Shown: in pieces, positions 48,803-57,142 of the stretch | Layout of the letters: each line of letters begins with the position of its first letter | Numbering within the stretch: the stretch's first letter is position 1 | From: a virus | Direction: 5' to 3' (one strand) | IMG/VR virus record: IMGVR_UViG_3300050821_023249 | Location: 1 to 59,385 of that record | DNA length: 59,385 nucleotides | Notes under the pieces: generated by a model | Database searches by the model: none | Told to the model about the DNA's origin: nothing | The model's input: only the letters and a program-made list of their open reading frames with translations | Position numbers and translations under genes: made by a program

Positions 48803-50505
48803 ATCCAGAACAAATTCAAGCAATTAATTTCCAAGAAGGGGCCGTAAACGTACTCAGCACAGCGGGGGCAGGGAAAACTACGGTCATCTGCGAAAGGGTA
48901 CGCAGGCTTTTTCGAGAAGGCGCAACACCAGACGATCTATTGGTGCTCACGTTCACTAAGGAAGCCGCCGAAAATTTAGAGGTACGCCTGAAACTCAAAA
49001 TACCAAAAGATCAAAGAGGAGGCTTTCGCACTTTTCACTCATTCTGCTTAAATCTTGTTCGTCGGGAAGCTAGATACCTGCCGTATGGGCTATCCAGTGA
49101 ACCTTTTCCAGATGGCCCCGTTCTCTCGAAATTATTGCTTACCGCAATGAAAGAAAACGGAATTCGACGTAAGCAATTCGAAGAAGTGCGGGCGTATATC
49201 TCGAAAAAGAAAAGGGAGCGAATCCCGCCAAACACGATTTTGGACAATGATAACGTTTACGACGATCCGATGTTTTTTCGAGCATACCAGAAATACGAAC
49301 AATCCCTTCGAGACGGAGGAATGCTCGACTTCGACGCCATGATCGTGGAGGCGGTTAATATTTTGGAGAATTATTCCGGAGTTCGCGACCGTTGGCAGTT
49401 TCGGTGGCTTATGGCGGATGAGGGCCAAGACACCGACTCACTTCAGTTTAAATTGCTCCAACTGATTTCCGAGACGCACAAAAACATTATGGTTGTCGGG
49501 GATTTCAATCAATGTATTTATTCCTTCCGCGGTTCGAATCCCGAGAACTTAGTACAATTTGAAAATTGGTTTCCAGGTGCGCAAACTATTTTGCTTCCCG
49601 AGAACTATCGCTCGACCGAAACGATTGTAGCCTATGGAAAAAAGCACGCACCACTGAAAAACGAACTGTCCGAAACCATGCGAACCCAGAATCCTCTAGG
49701 TGTGCCAATTGAATACCGAATGTATCCCGGCCCGTCTGAGGAAGCAGAAGCCACACTTTCCGAGGCCATCAAAGACCCCGCAGGATCGGCTGTTCTGGCG
49801 CGGACAAATAATCAAATTGGAGTGTACGAATCTCTAGCTTTGCAGCACAACATAAAATTCAACTTGCTCGGCCAAAGCGGTCTCTGGAATAAATCAGAAG
49901 TGAATCTCTTGGTGAATTTTGCCGCATTCTGCTCGCAAGATCGCCAGCCAACAAAAAGTTCAGAAGAACAGTTGCTATCGCATCGAAGGCGAATTCGTAA
50001 TCTCCCTGCAACCGAAGCCCTGCAAGAGATTATGGGAGTGCTAAATCTAGAAAGTTGGTATGCAAACGATGATTACGCAAACGACGAGAATTTTGCAATC
50101 AGCAATTTACGAACGGTTGTCGATATCTCAAAAAGATTCCGCACACTTAATGAATTCTTGAATCATGCCCGCAGAGCCGCCCACGTTCGCAAACACAAAA
50201 AAGCTGTTACATTCGGAACAATCCACGCGGCTAAAGGATTGGAGTTCGATCATGTATTCGTAATAGGCGTTCAGGAGCGAAAACTCCCTCACGAACGAGG
50301 CGATTTCGAAGAAGAAAAACGTCTGTTTTACGTGTCCATTTCTCGGCCTGCGAAACGGCTTAGGATTTCTTTTGCCGGAACTCCGTCGCCATTTATTGTG
50401 GACGAATTGACGCCGGAAATTCGCCAGCAACTTCACAAAAACGCACAAACAGTTGAAAAAATTCAAAAACAACAGGAGCTATTCCCATCGCTTACCTCTA
50501 CATAA
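48793..50505 (+). CDS. SF1 DNA helicase, UvrD/Rep type
   Basis: 570 aa. Motifs in order: NPEQIQAI Q-motif, Walker A TAGAGKTT near 23, LTFTKEAAENL (Ia), ADEGQDTDSLQ (II) near 210, GDFNQCIYSFRGSNP (III), LPENYRST (IV), TIHAAKGLEFDHVFV (V) near 475, and YVSISRPAKRL (VI). A 3'-5' helicase that unwinds DNA. GTG start. The downstream gene is a RecB/Cas4-type nuclease, a pairing that recalls AddAB/RecBC end processing. Confidence 0.93.
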   Translation: MQLNPEQIQAINFQEGAVNVLSTAGAGKTTVICERVRRLFREGATPDDLLVLTFTKEAAENLEVRLKLKIPKDQRGGFRTFHSFCLNLVRREARYLPYGLSSEPFPDGPVLSKLLLTAMKENGIRRKQFEEVRAYISKKKRERIPPNTILDNDNVYDDPMFFRAYQKYEQSLRDGGMLDFDAMIVEAVNILENYSGVRDRWQFRWLMADEGQDTDSLQFKLLQLISETHKNIMVVGDFNQCIYSFRGSNPENLVQFENWFPGAQTILLPENYRSTETIVAYGKKHAPLKNELSETMRTQNPLGVPIEYRMYPGPSEEAEATLSEAIKDPAGSAVLARTNNQIGVYESLALQHNIKFNLLGQSGLWNKSEVNLLVNFAAFCSQDRQPTKSSEEQLLSHRRRIRNLPATEALQEIMGVLNLESWYANDDYANDENFAISNLRTVVDISKRFRTLNEFLNHARRAAHVRKHKKAVTFGTIHAAKGLEFDHVFVIGVQERKLPHERGDFEEEKRLFYVSISRPAKRLRISFAGTPSPFIVDELTPEIRQQLHKNAQTVEKIQKQQELFPSLTST

Positions 50506-51653
50506 ATGCCCAAGGCCGCGAGGTCAGAAGCCATTCATATAGCGCCGGATCGCTTTTTCACGAATGCGCCCAGAAATATAAACTTGCCCGACTCGATGGA
50601 TGGAAAGAGCGCGAACAAAGAGCTTCGCAGCAATTCGGAATCGCTCTGGAATCCGCCATCAAAACCTACCACGAACTTGACCTAGAGGAAGCCCTCAAGG
50701 ATTTTCGAAATCTCTGGGCCGCCCAGCGTGGACAGGATTTGAAATACACGGCTACGGAACAAAATTGGGAAGTTCTGGCAAAATCCGGCGAGGAAATGAT
50801 CCGGCTTTACGACCTGCGCCTGCCGCTTTTTCCGATTGATCCCCGAAATGTAAAATTCCAAATCAAATATTACAAGGAACTTTTTCCGGGCGATACAAAC
50901 CTTTCAGGAATCGAGTTCGTGGCCTATATCGACATGGTGACCAAATCCCGAGCTACTCTGGGCGACAGCATGATCGTGGATATTAAAACGTCCGGCAAGG
51001 CTTTCGACTCAACGCCCGGAATGCTTTCGTTAGACCAACAGCTACGAAGCTATGCTTGGGTTACGGGCGTTCCGGACGTGGCGTTTTTGAATTTTATAAA
51101 GACGGGCCGAAGCGTAGACCGAGGGGATTACGTCGCGCTTCTGGAAAACCATCCCTCTGGAATCAATGCGGGCACAGGCATGGTTGTGGCTGCTCTGGAT
51201 AAAGGCGACGAATTCGCGACAGGCGATCTGGCCTATTTAGTCGCGTCCGAAGCATTAATTGACGACATGAATCAGGCGCAGGGCTACAAAAACGGAAAAT
51301 TGGAACAGACGAACGCAGCCAAAGAACGAAAATTAAACTGGCTCAAAACCTATGCTTTGCGGGTCCCGTTTGAAACCTTCACAAAACAAAAAATTCAGTT
51401 TGTGAACGCACATATCGGCCTGAACGAACAGTTAGAAACTGCCCGCCAGATTGGACAAGACGTAGCGCAAATCGTGTATTCTAACCAAGAAAATTTTTGG
51501 CCCCTGCAAGGCGGTATCAGATTTCCAAACGATAAATGTGTTCGCTGCCAGTTTCGCGGAAACTGCTTGACAAATCCGCAGTTAAGAGATACACTAGTAT
51601 TTCGCTCCGATGAGGAATGGGATGCCCCGCAAGCGGACTCCGAAGAAAACTAA
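50487..51653 (+). CDS. Cas4/RecB-type nuclease with unusual start
   Basis: About 388 aa. SHSYSAGSLFHECAQKYKLA at the N-terminus and CVRCQFRGNC near the C-terminus would hold a 4Fe-4S cluster as in Cas4/AddB. The PD-(D/E)XK core is ID-MVTK ... DSMIVDIKTSGK. The conserved N-terminus lies upstream of any ATG, GTG or TTG: the frame opens at 50457 and the first usual start (TTG 50739) would remove the Fe-S cysteine. ATC 50487 has AGGAG 8 nt upstream and gives MAYLYINAQG, so initiation at ATC or a mutated ATG is likely. A -1 shift from the helicase at the A run 50456-50461 is the alternative. Confidence 0.8.
   Translation: MAYLYINAQGREVRSHSYSAGSLFHECAQKYKLARLDGWKEREQRASQQFGIALESAIKTYHELDLEEALKDFRNLWAAQRGQDLKYTATEQNWEVLAKSGEEMIRLYDLRLPLFPIDPRNVKFQIKYYKELFPGDTNLSGIEFVAYIDMVTKSRATLGDSMIVDIKTSGKAFDSTPGMLSLDQQLRSYAWVTGVPDVAFLNFIKTGRSVDRGDYVALLENHPSGINAGTGMVVAALDKGDEFATGDLAYLVASEALIDDMNQAQGYKNGKLEQTNAAKERKLNWLKTYALRVPFETFTKQKIQFVNAHIGLNEQLETARQIGQDVAQIVYSNQENFWPLQGGIRFPNDKCVRCQFRGNCLTNPQLRDTLVFRSDEEWDAPQADSEEN
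51393..51407. promoter_or_regulatory. Near palindrome site, ATTCAGTTTGTGAAC
   Basis: One mismatch, in the Cas4-type nuclease gene, read IQFVN. Confidence 0.45.
51567..51595 (+). promoter_or_regulatory. Internal promoter for the primase-helicase segment
   Basis: TTGACA (51567-51572), 17 nt, TACACT (51590-51595), within the end of the nuclease gene. The 51622 gene with its GAGGA SD follows. Confidence 0.72.
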
Positions 51654-51756
51654 AATTTGCAACCTCTGCGGCGGTTCCGGATGGATAGATTTCTACTCCG
51701 TCTGGGTAATGTTCAAGTGTGGCCGATGCTTCGGTAGCGGGAAAATGCGTGCCTGA
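51622..51756 (+). CDS. 44-aa DnaJ-type zinc finger protein
   Basis: CNLCGGSG and CGRCFGSG are two CxxCxGxG motifs, together one DnaJ-type zinc site. Basic N-terminus (MPRKRTPKKTK). GAGGA lies before ATG. It overlaps the next gene by 8 nt. Confidence 0.65.
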   Translation: MPRKRTPKKTKICNLCGGSGWIDFYSVWVMFKCGRCFGSGKMRA

Positions 51757-52585
51757 ACTCACCCGATTCGATTTCCATGTAAATAGGTTTCTCCATTCAG
51801 ATGACGTAGAAAGCATGACCGCCGAAGAAGTCGGGCAGTATATTCTTCTGCTTGTCCATTCTTTTCTAAAAGATGAAGCCTCCCTCCCAGATGATCCCGC
51901 GGTTCTGGCTCGCTACGCCCGAGTGAAAAAAGTCTCCGATTTAGTGATGAAAAAATTCCCTCTCGTGAAAATTAACGGGGTCCCGCGGCGGCAGAACGGG
52001 CCGCTCTACCAAGAATATTTACGAGCGAAGGCGCGTTCGGAAGGAGGTCGTAAAGCGGTCGCAGAACGGTGGGAGAACGATAGTAATACGAACGTAATAC
52101 CACCGCATAACGAATCTAAGCCAGTGGTAGATACCCATACCATACCATACCAATCCATACCAACCCACACCACACCCAACCATTCTTCTCTGGGTTCGGG
52201 CACATGGAAAACTCTTGCAATTCGATTCCGAGGTGTTCTAGGGAAATTTATTTCCTCTACGAAAACTAACAAACAAAAATATTCGGAGTTCTGTTCACAA
52301 TACGGAGAGGACCGAGTTCTCGAAGTTTTTAACCAATGGGCTGATCAAAACAAAAGTTGGGTAGCCGATAAATCCGACGCCTTGTTTTTCTTTTGGAAAG
52401 AACTGCCCGACATGGTTGAGGCAGAATCCTCCGCACAAAAAAGCCAGGAGCCGGAAATTCCAGAGGAACAGGTAGCCGCCGCTATTATGCAGCAATCTTC
52501 GGATCGACAAAAAGAAATTGCCCGAGAGTTGGAAGAATTAGCCAACGCGAAAAAATGGGAACAGGACCATAAGGATGAAATATGA
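51749..52585 (+). CDS. DUF1376-type replication initiator-like protein
   Basis: 278 aa from GTG 51749. FDFHVNRFLHS-D, MTAEEVGQYILLLVHSF and LKDEASLPDDPAVLARYARV form the DUF1376 (YdaU-like) winged-helix domain found in phage replication genes. A linker with imperfect CCATAC repeats in DNA follows, then a helical region and an acidic coiled C-terminus likely to contact the helicase. It directly precedes the primase-helicase, so it may load it at the origin. Confidence 0.75.
   Translation: MPELTRFDFHVNRFLHSDDVESMTAEEVGQYILLLVHSFLKDEASLPDDPAVLARYARVKKVSDLVMKKFPLVKINGVPRRQNGPLYQEYLRAKARSEGGRKAVAERWENDSNTNVIPPHNESKPVVDTHTIPYQSIPTHTTPNHSSLGSGTWKTLAIRFRGVLGKFISSTKTNKQKYSEFCSQYGEDRVLEVFNQWADQNKSWVADKSDALFFFWKELPDMVEAESSAQKSQEPEIPEEQVAAAIMQQSSDRQKEIARELEELANAKKWEQDHKDEI
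52130..52185 (+). repeat. Imperfect CCATAC / CCACAC repeats in the initiator gene
   Basis: About nine pyrimidine-biased near repeats (ACCCATACCATACCATACCA, then AATCCATACC, AACCCACACC and ACACCCAACC). They encode a Pro/Thr/Ile-rich linker. Such repeats inside an initiator gene can serve as binding sites or as a simple-sequence linker. Confidence 0.6.
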
Positions 52586-52767
52586 TTGTTTCCGAGCTAA
52601 TCAAAGAACTTCAGAAACAAAATCCTAATGCTAGAGTTTTTCATGCTTACGACGGTGATGTTGTGGTGGAAGAATCTGGAATTGTGGAAGGAATTGAAAG
52701 AGAAGAACAGATTGGTATTTGTTGGTGGCGAGTTCAGGTAGGGGATGTTGTTATTTTGAGTGCTTAA
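52582..52767 (+). CDS. Hypothetical protein (61 aa)
   Basis: An acidic beta-rich small protein (LIKELQKQNPNARVFHAYDG, VVVEESG). ATGA overlaps the previous stop, and the next ATG overlaps its stop. No family recognised. Confidence 0.6.
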   Translation: MIVSELIKELQKQNPNARVFHAYDGDVVVEESGIVEGIEREEQIGICWWRVQVGDVVILSA

Positions 52768-54611
52768 TGTACACTCCCAAACAAATCAACGACCTGAAAT
52801 CCGACCTGTCACTCTGGCAGTTGGTACAGGAGCGGGTTCCTTCGCTCGAACAGGTCGGGCAGGAGTTTAAAGGAATTTGCCCGTTCCATTCGGAGAACAC
52901 GGCTTCGTTCACATTGCGGACAGACGACGGGGTGTGGCTATTTAAGTGTTTTGGTTGCGGAAAACAGGGGAATGTTTTACAGTTTATTCAGTATGTGGAC
53001 AACATCAGTTTCAACCAAGCCGTAGAAAAAGTAGCCAACTTTCTAGGTTGGAAGAGAGGAAAAGAAAGTGTCGAACAAACCTTTAAGCCCCTCAAGGAAG
53101 AAAAAGAAGCCGTTACCATCCCAATCGATAGACTCGCTGAGGCAGAGCGTGCTCTTGCAAATTCAGCAGTTGGATTGGGTTGGCTTAAATCGCGTGGCCT
53201 TACACTTAGCACTGCAAAAAATTTCCACATCGGGTATGTCCAATCCGCCAAAGCAGTCAATCCTCACCATCAGTGGGTCGGAGAAGGATGGATACTATTT
53301 CCGACTATAGACGGCGATAAAATAACGGCTTTGAAATACCGCTCAGTCAAGGCCAAGGATTTCCTGTACAAAACAGGAATGAAAACCAGTCTGTTCAATC
53401 TCCAGAATGTGGATCCATTTGAGGACTGTTTTGTGGTGGAAGGCGAGCCCGACGCCATGGTTTTGGCGCAGGCGGGATTCGTCGCTGTAGCGTACCCAGG
53501 AGCCAGCTATAACCCTACGCCCGACGAACGGGACGCGCTCACACGGGCCAATCGTATTTTTTTGGCGGGCGACATGGATAATCCCGGCCAAGCCGCTATG
53601 ACGAAGCTCTGGACCGAATTACGCGAACGAACCTTTAAAATCGAATGGCCGCAAGGAATGAAAGATGCTAATCAAACCTATTTGGAAAAGTGCGCAGGTG
53701 ATGTGGAAGTTTTTAGGCAGGAAGTCGAGGCTCTCAAGAAAAAAGCACTCGAACAACCGATCCCTTTCGTCTACGATCTCCGGCAAACCCTCCGCGGGGC
53801 GGCTTACACGAAGCCCATGGATGACCCTGCCAGATTGAGATTTCCGTGGTCTAATATCGACCCATGGTGTGCAGTTTTACCAGGGGATATTATGGCGGTC
53901 TCTGCGACCGAAACGGGCACGGGAAAAACAAGCTGGGTGATGGACATCCTTTTGGAAAATACCGTGAAGTACGGAAAAGTAGCTGTAAACTATTCGGGAG
54001 AGGTTCCTCCGAAACAGTATTCAGTTCGCGCTGCTGCGTATCTTTTGCAGAAAAATAAAGACGAAATTACCGAGCAGGATTTGCACACGGCGGCGGATCT
54101 TCTGAAAGATGCCCAGTTTTACAACGGCTACAAGCCGGGCGCGAATTGGCGCGAAGTCATTGAACTTTTGGAATGGGCAAAGCGGCGGCTTGGCGCAGAT
54201 ATTTTAGTGGTGGACCACCTGCATTTTCTTACCCGCTCCGAACGGGACGAAACCCGGGCGCAGGCCGAAGCCATGCGGATGCTCAAAGATTTAGCCGTGA
54301 AATACAACGTGATTATGATTGTTTTGGGCCAGCCGCGAAAACCTCTTGCAAACCACCGCGGCAGGGAGGCCGTGACACAGGATTTAAAAGGCAGCGAGAG
54401 CTTCGGCTCAGACGCCAGCCAAGTTTTTATTTTACACCGTGACCGAAAATCCAATGGGGACGACGAAAACATGCCTATTTTCGATCCTGTGTGTAAGATT
54501 AAGCTTGATAAAAGTAGAGAATCAGAGCCCCGTGCAACTAAGCTTTTCTTTGACGGCGCTAGGTGTACATTTGGTTTGTTAGAAAGAAACTATAATGAGT
54601 ATGAGCAATAG
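52767..54611 (+). CDS. Bifunctional DNA primase-helicase
   Basis: 614 aa, organised like T7 gp4. The CHC2 zinc finger has CPFH near residue 38 and CFGCGKQG near 61. The Toprim part has VVEGEPDAMVLAQAG near 224 and LAGDMDNPGQ near 268. The DnaB-type helicase has Walker A ATETGTGKTS near 381, Walker B ILVVDHLHF near 479, and GSESFGSDASQVF near 545. It primes and unwinds at the fork. ATG 52767 overlaps the upstream stop; earlier in-frame starts lie inside another gene. Confidence 0.95.
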   Translation: MYTPKQINDLKSDLSLWQLVQERVPSLEQVGQEFKGICPFHSENTASFTLRTDDGVWLFKCFGCGKQGNVLQFIQYVDNISFNQAVEKVANFLGWKRGKESVEQTFKPLKEEKEAVTIPIDRLAEAERALANSAVGLGWLKSRGLTLSTAKNFHIGYVQSAKAVNPHHQWVGEGWILFPTIDGDKITALKYRSVKAKDFLYKTGMKTSLFNLQNVDPFEDCFVVEGEPDAMVLAQAGFVAVAYPGASYNPTPDERDALTRANRIFLAGDMDNPGQAAMTKLWTELRERTFKIEWPQGMKDANQTYLEKCAGDVEVFRQEVEALKKKALEQPIPFVYDLRQTLRGAAYTKPMDDPARLRFPWSNIDPWCAVLPGDIMAVSATETGTGKTSWVMDILLENTVKYGKVAVNYSGEVPPKQYSVRAAAYLLQKNKDEITEQDLHTAADLLKDAQFYNGYKPGANWREVIELLEWAKRRLGADILVVDHLHFLTRSERDETRAQAEAMRMLKDLAVKYNVIMIVLGQPRKPLANHRGREAVTQDLKGSESFGSDASQVFILHRDRKSNGDDENMPIFDPVCKIKLDKSRESEPRATKLFFDGARCTFGLLERNYNEYEQ

Positions 54612-55104
54612 TGGGCGTTTTTGGAGAAACGGGAAAAAGAAGTGCCCTAAATGTGGAAAAAGGAAGCCTGAGACCGAATATTATAAGAGCAAATCCAGTG
54701 TGAATGGATCAAACACTGAAGGTTTTATCGGATGGTGCAAGACATGCCACAATCACAAAGGGCTCCTCTATAGGAGGGGAGTCAAAAGACTAGTTTTTTC
54801 TTGGTACGGAGGAAAGTGTATTTGTTGTCAGGAACGATGGATTGATTTTCTCACCCTCGACCATGTAAACGACGATGGGTACAAAGACAATATACTTGAC
54901 CATAGAGGGATTCGGCGCAGGCTTGGAGGATGGACGGAGTATTTGAGAATTAAAAATCTGGGGTATGAAAATCGACCAAAAGATCGGCAGGTTCTCTGTT
55001 TTAACTGCCAATGGGGGAAGGTGATTAATAAAGGATTTTGTTCTCACCATCCAAGAATAGATTTGCGAATCAGAAAGGAACTACATGAGTACGAGACGAA
55101 CTGA
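54595..55104 (+). CDS. HNH homing endonuclease
   Basis: 169 aa. CPKCGKRKPETEYYK and CKTCHNHK form an N-terminal zinc domain; the catalytic part is CICCQERWIDFLTLDHVNDDG near residues 77-97 with a final CFNCQWGK. It begins within the last 17 nt of the primase-helicase gene. Its end overlaps the next small gene, whose start (ATGAGTACGAG) resembles the junction at 54595 (ATGAGTATGAG). Confidence 0.88.
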   Translation: MSMSNSGRFWRNGKKKCPKCGKRKPETEYYKSKSSVNGSNTEGFIGWCKTCHNHKGLLYRRGVKRLVFSWYGGKCICCQERWIDFLTLDHVNDDGYKDNILDHRGIRRRLGGWTEYLRIKNLGYENRPKDRQVLCFNCQWGKVINKGFCSHHPRIDLRIRKELHEYETN

Positions 55105-55255
55105 AGCCGCAGACTTAGTGGACGGCCACATGGCCCAGCGGCTTTACGATTTGCAACGCGACCCCGTTAGATACCAAGAAATGTGGGCACGTCTAGAAAA
55201 ACAAGCAGAGGAAATAAATGAACGAAGCCATCCAAGTTCTAGCTTCACAAAGTGA
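55085..55255 (+). CDS. Small protein (56 aa) ending in a palindrome
   Basis: Basic and helical (TRRTEAADLVDGHMAQRLYD, RYQEMWARLEKQAEE). AAGGA lies 5 nt before ATG. Its stop codon TGA is part of the exact palindrome at 55243-55257; this is the one frame of the palindrome that must end translation. It overlaps the next gene by 38 nt. Confidence 0.6.
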   Translation: MSTRRTEAADLVDGHMAQRLYDLQRDPVRYQEMWARLEKQAEEINERSHPSSSFTK

Positions 55256-55898
55256 ACAGCTAGTCGCGCATCCAAGCAGTATTTTCGAACAAATCGACTC
55301 GCTCATCCAAAATCTTTTATCCGCAGAATCCCGATTGGACCACGGATACGCGAAACTCGGTCTTCTGCTTACCGAAGTGTCCGAACAGGAACTTTGGCGC
55401 GAAGCTGGATTCGAATGTTTCGATGATTATTTGGTCGAAACCGCCGACAAACACCATCGCGGACGCACAATGCTTTGGCATTATTTTACGGCTGTTCGAG
55501 AAATGAAACCCTATCTCACCGAAGGCCAGATGAACGAAATGGGGATTTCGAAACTCGGGGTGCTCAAAAAAGCCACGAAGGAATTGGGCTTTCCGCCGAA
55601 CCAAGAAGTAATCGATACGGCGCTCGACCCGAAAAAAACTGTTTCGGACGTGCGCAAAGCTGTCGCGCAAAATCATAAATTAACAGAGCCAGAGCAGGAA
55701 GGCAGTTGGTTCGATCTCGGCGGATTTTTCGTGACGAACGAGGAAAAATTAGTAATCAAGGAAGGTTTCGAGGCTAGTTGGAGAACGGATCCCGTAATCC
55801 AAAAGTCCGTGAAGGAAACGGTTCGCACGAAAGAAGGTTTGCTCCGGCTGTGCATGGACTATCTCAGTTCACATAGTGAACAAGGTGAAGCGGCGTGA
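55218..55898 (+). CDS. Helix-turn-helix-like DNA-binding protein
   Basis: 226 aa. Residues about 45-115 have the layout of a phage HTH domain: YAKLGLLLTEVSEQELWREA-GFECFDDYLVETADKHHRGR, then ISKLGVLKKATKELG. A C-terminal helical region follows. Its gene carries exact palindromes at both ends (55243 read SQSEQ, 55867 read SHSEQ). This makes it a candidate for the protein that binds these sites, but that is inference. GAGGAAAT precedes ATG. Confidence 0.65.
   Translation: MNEAIQVLASQSEQLVAHPSSIFEQIDSLIQNLLSAESRLDHGYAKLGLLLTEVSEQELWREAGFECFDDYLVETADKHHRGRTMLWHYFTAVREMKPYLTEGQMNEMGISKLGVLKKATKELGFPPNQEVIDTALDPKKTVSDVRKAVAQNHKLTEPEQEGSWFDLGGFFVTNEEKLVIKEGFEASWRTDPVIQKSVKETVRTKEGLLRLCMDYLSSHSEQGEAA
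55243..55257. promoter_or_regulatory. Palindrome site 9, CTTCACAAAGTGAAC
   Basis: Exact 14-bp core at the start of the HTH-like gene (read SQSEQ); in the other frame its TGA ends the 56-aa gene. Confidence 0.75.
55867..55881. promoter_or_regulatory. Palindrome site 10, GTTCACATAGTGAAC
   Basis: Exact copy at the end of the HTH-like gene, read SHSEQ. Confidence 0.75.
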
Positions 55899-56089
55899 AG
55901 GCCGAAGACAAGTACGAATACGAACTCATCACCGACCGGGTAGCTAAGAAACTAAATATGATGTCCGAATCCCGGTTGGCGGAAAAAGTAAATCAAGCGT
56001 GTCTGACCTCTGGATTCGGGAGAGAAGTTTTGCGACTGAATACGCGGGATGTGAAATTTCTAACAGATTGCGGGGTTAAGGTGGAATGA
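55895..56089 (+). CDS. Hypothetical protein (64 aa)
   Basis: GTG start overlapping the previous stop, AAGG upstream. Charged and helical; no motif recognised. Overlaps the next gene by 4 nt. Confidence 0.58.
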   Translation: MKAEDKYEYELITDRVAKKLNMMSESRLAEKVNQACLTSGFGREVLRLNTRDVKFLTDCGVKVE

Positions 56090-56427
56090 AGTCCAAACAC
56101 TTCCTTATCGAGTTCCCCGCTCTTTCGCACTATGTAGTTCATGTCGAAATCAGTTCGGACATCAAGAAATCCCTATTGAAGTATCCGCCGACGAAAAGTA
56201 TTGAAATGGAAGAAAATACTCATGGATTGGCGGTCCACACGGACAATGCTTTTAGCTACATTTTTCTTCCGTACGACACGTCCGCAGGAGATATCGCGCA
56301 CGAAGCGTGGCATGTGATTCGGCACATGATGGAATATTTAAGTATCGAACTAGACAACGAAGCCGTAGCCTACCATCTTGGTTACATGGTGAACAAAATT
56401 TTCAGGTTTTTGCGTGGGCGGAAATGA
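56086..56427 (+). CDS. Putative HExxH zinc metallopeptidase
   Basis: 113 aa. HEAWH at 72-76 followed by a second acidic position (DNEA near 90-93) is the zinc-binding pattern of small gluzincin-type peptidases. The N-terminal half is a beta domain. Similar short HExxH proteins are known in phages without a known substrate. A different HExxH protein is encoded at 57744. Confidence 0.65.
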   Translation: MKSKHFLIEFPALSHYVVHVEISSDIKKSLLKYPPTKSIEMEENTHGLAVHTDNAFSYIFLPYDTSAGDIAHEAWHVIRHMMEYLSIELDNEAVAYHLGYMVNKIFRFLRGRK

Positions 56428-56774
56428 GCAAAGTCTGGGTCCAACTCGGGGATAACGGCGAGGCTGTTCGGATTTTCAAGAATCAAAAGGAAATGTTTTT
56501 CAGTTGCCCGGTGGATCGCGAAGCCTGTATGGAACGGTCGGTTGCTACGGGACAGATTCGAGCGGCTATCTGGGCCCGGCAGAATGGAATCTGTATTCGA
56601 TGCCCGAATCTGCTAACCAGTGGTGGAATGCACATGCACGAAAAGGCACATCGCGGGCGTGGTGGCGATATTTCCCTCGAAAATTCCGAGGGATTATGTT
56701 ACCAATGCCATCTAGGAGAATTGGGTGTGCATCCAGAGAAACAACTCATGTTCACAAAGCGGAGGGACAAGTGA
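56424..56774 (+). CDS. HNH endonuclease
   Basis: 116 aa. CIRCPNLLTSGG near residue 52, MHMHEKAHRGRGGDIS with the catalytic-type His pair near 68, and GLCYQCHLGELG near 90 form a classical HNH fold with zinc knuckles. ATGA overlaps the previous stop and GTGA links to the next gene. Confidence 0.88.
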   Translation: MSKVWVQLGDNGEAVRIFKNQKEMFFSCPVDREACMERSVATGQIRAAIWARQNGICIRCPNLLTSGGMHMHEKAHRGRGGDISLENSEGLCYQCHLGELGVHPEKQLMFTKRRDK

Positions 56775-57010
56775 CTTTTCCTTACACGCACCAGTGCACA
56801 GATGATTGTGAGCTAATTTTAGAGCCCGTTCCGGGGGCAGACGCGTGGCCTCGCCGCCTTTTGTGCCAAACGCACGGCTACCCCGGAGAACGCCGCAACG
56901 AAACGATTCCGAACACAGCGGAACTCGAAAAACGGAATAACTATGTAGAAGAAATAGCTTCGCCTGCGGACGTGTACGAAATCGGTGGAAAGGAAGTTTC
57001 GCAGTACTAA
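56771..57010 (+). CDS. Hypothetical Cys-containing protein (79 aa)
   Basis: HQCTDDCELIL and LLCQTHG suggest a single metal site. The GTG start follows GGAGGGACAA and overlaps the HNH stop. The rest is acidic. Function unknown. Confidence 0.58.
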   Translation: MTFPYTHQCTDDCELILEPVPGADAWPRRLLCQTHGYPGERRNETIPNTAELEKRNNYVEEIASPADVYEIGGKEVSQY

Positions 57011-57013
57011 TTT

Positions 57014-57142
57014 ATGGAATGCCCGAACTGTAGTAGCCAAAACATTCACGCGCACGACACTTATTGTGACGATGAACATGAAGAAGGCGATTGCTTTTCT
57101 TTTTATTGCGATGAGTGCGGAGAAGGATTCGACAACGAATGA
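57014..57142 (+). CDS. 42-aa acidic zinc-ribbon protein
   Basis: CPNC at 3-6 and CDEC near 32, with a Cys/His/Asp/Glu-rich middle, a typical small zinc ribbon. Overlaps the next start by 4 nt. Confidence 0.55.
   Translation: MECPNCSSQNIHAHDTYCDDEHEEGDCFSFYCDECGEGFDNE

Noticed and set aside
49522-49550. tRNA T-loop-like GGTTCGAATCCC
   Set aside because: It encodes the conserved RGSNPEN segment of helicase motif III; no acceptor or anticodon stem is present.
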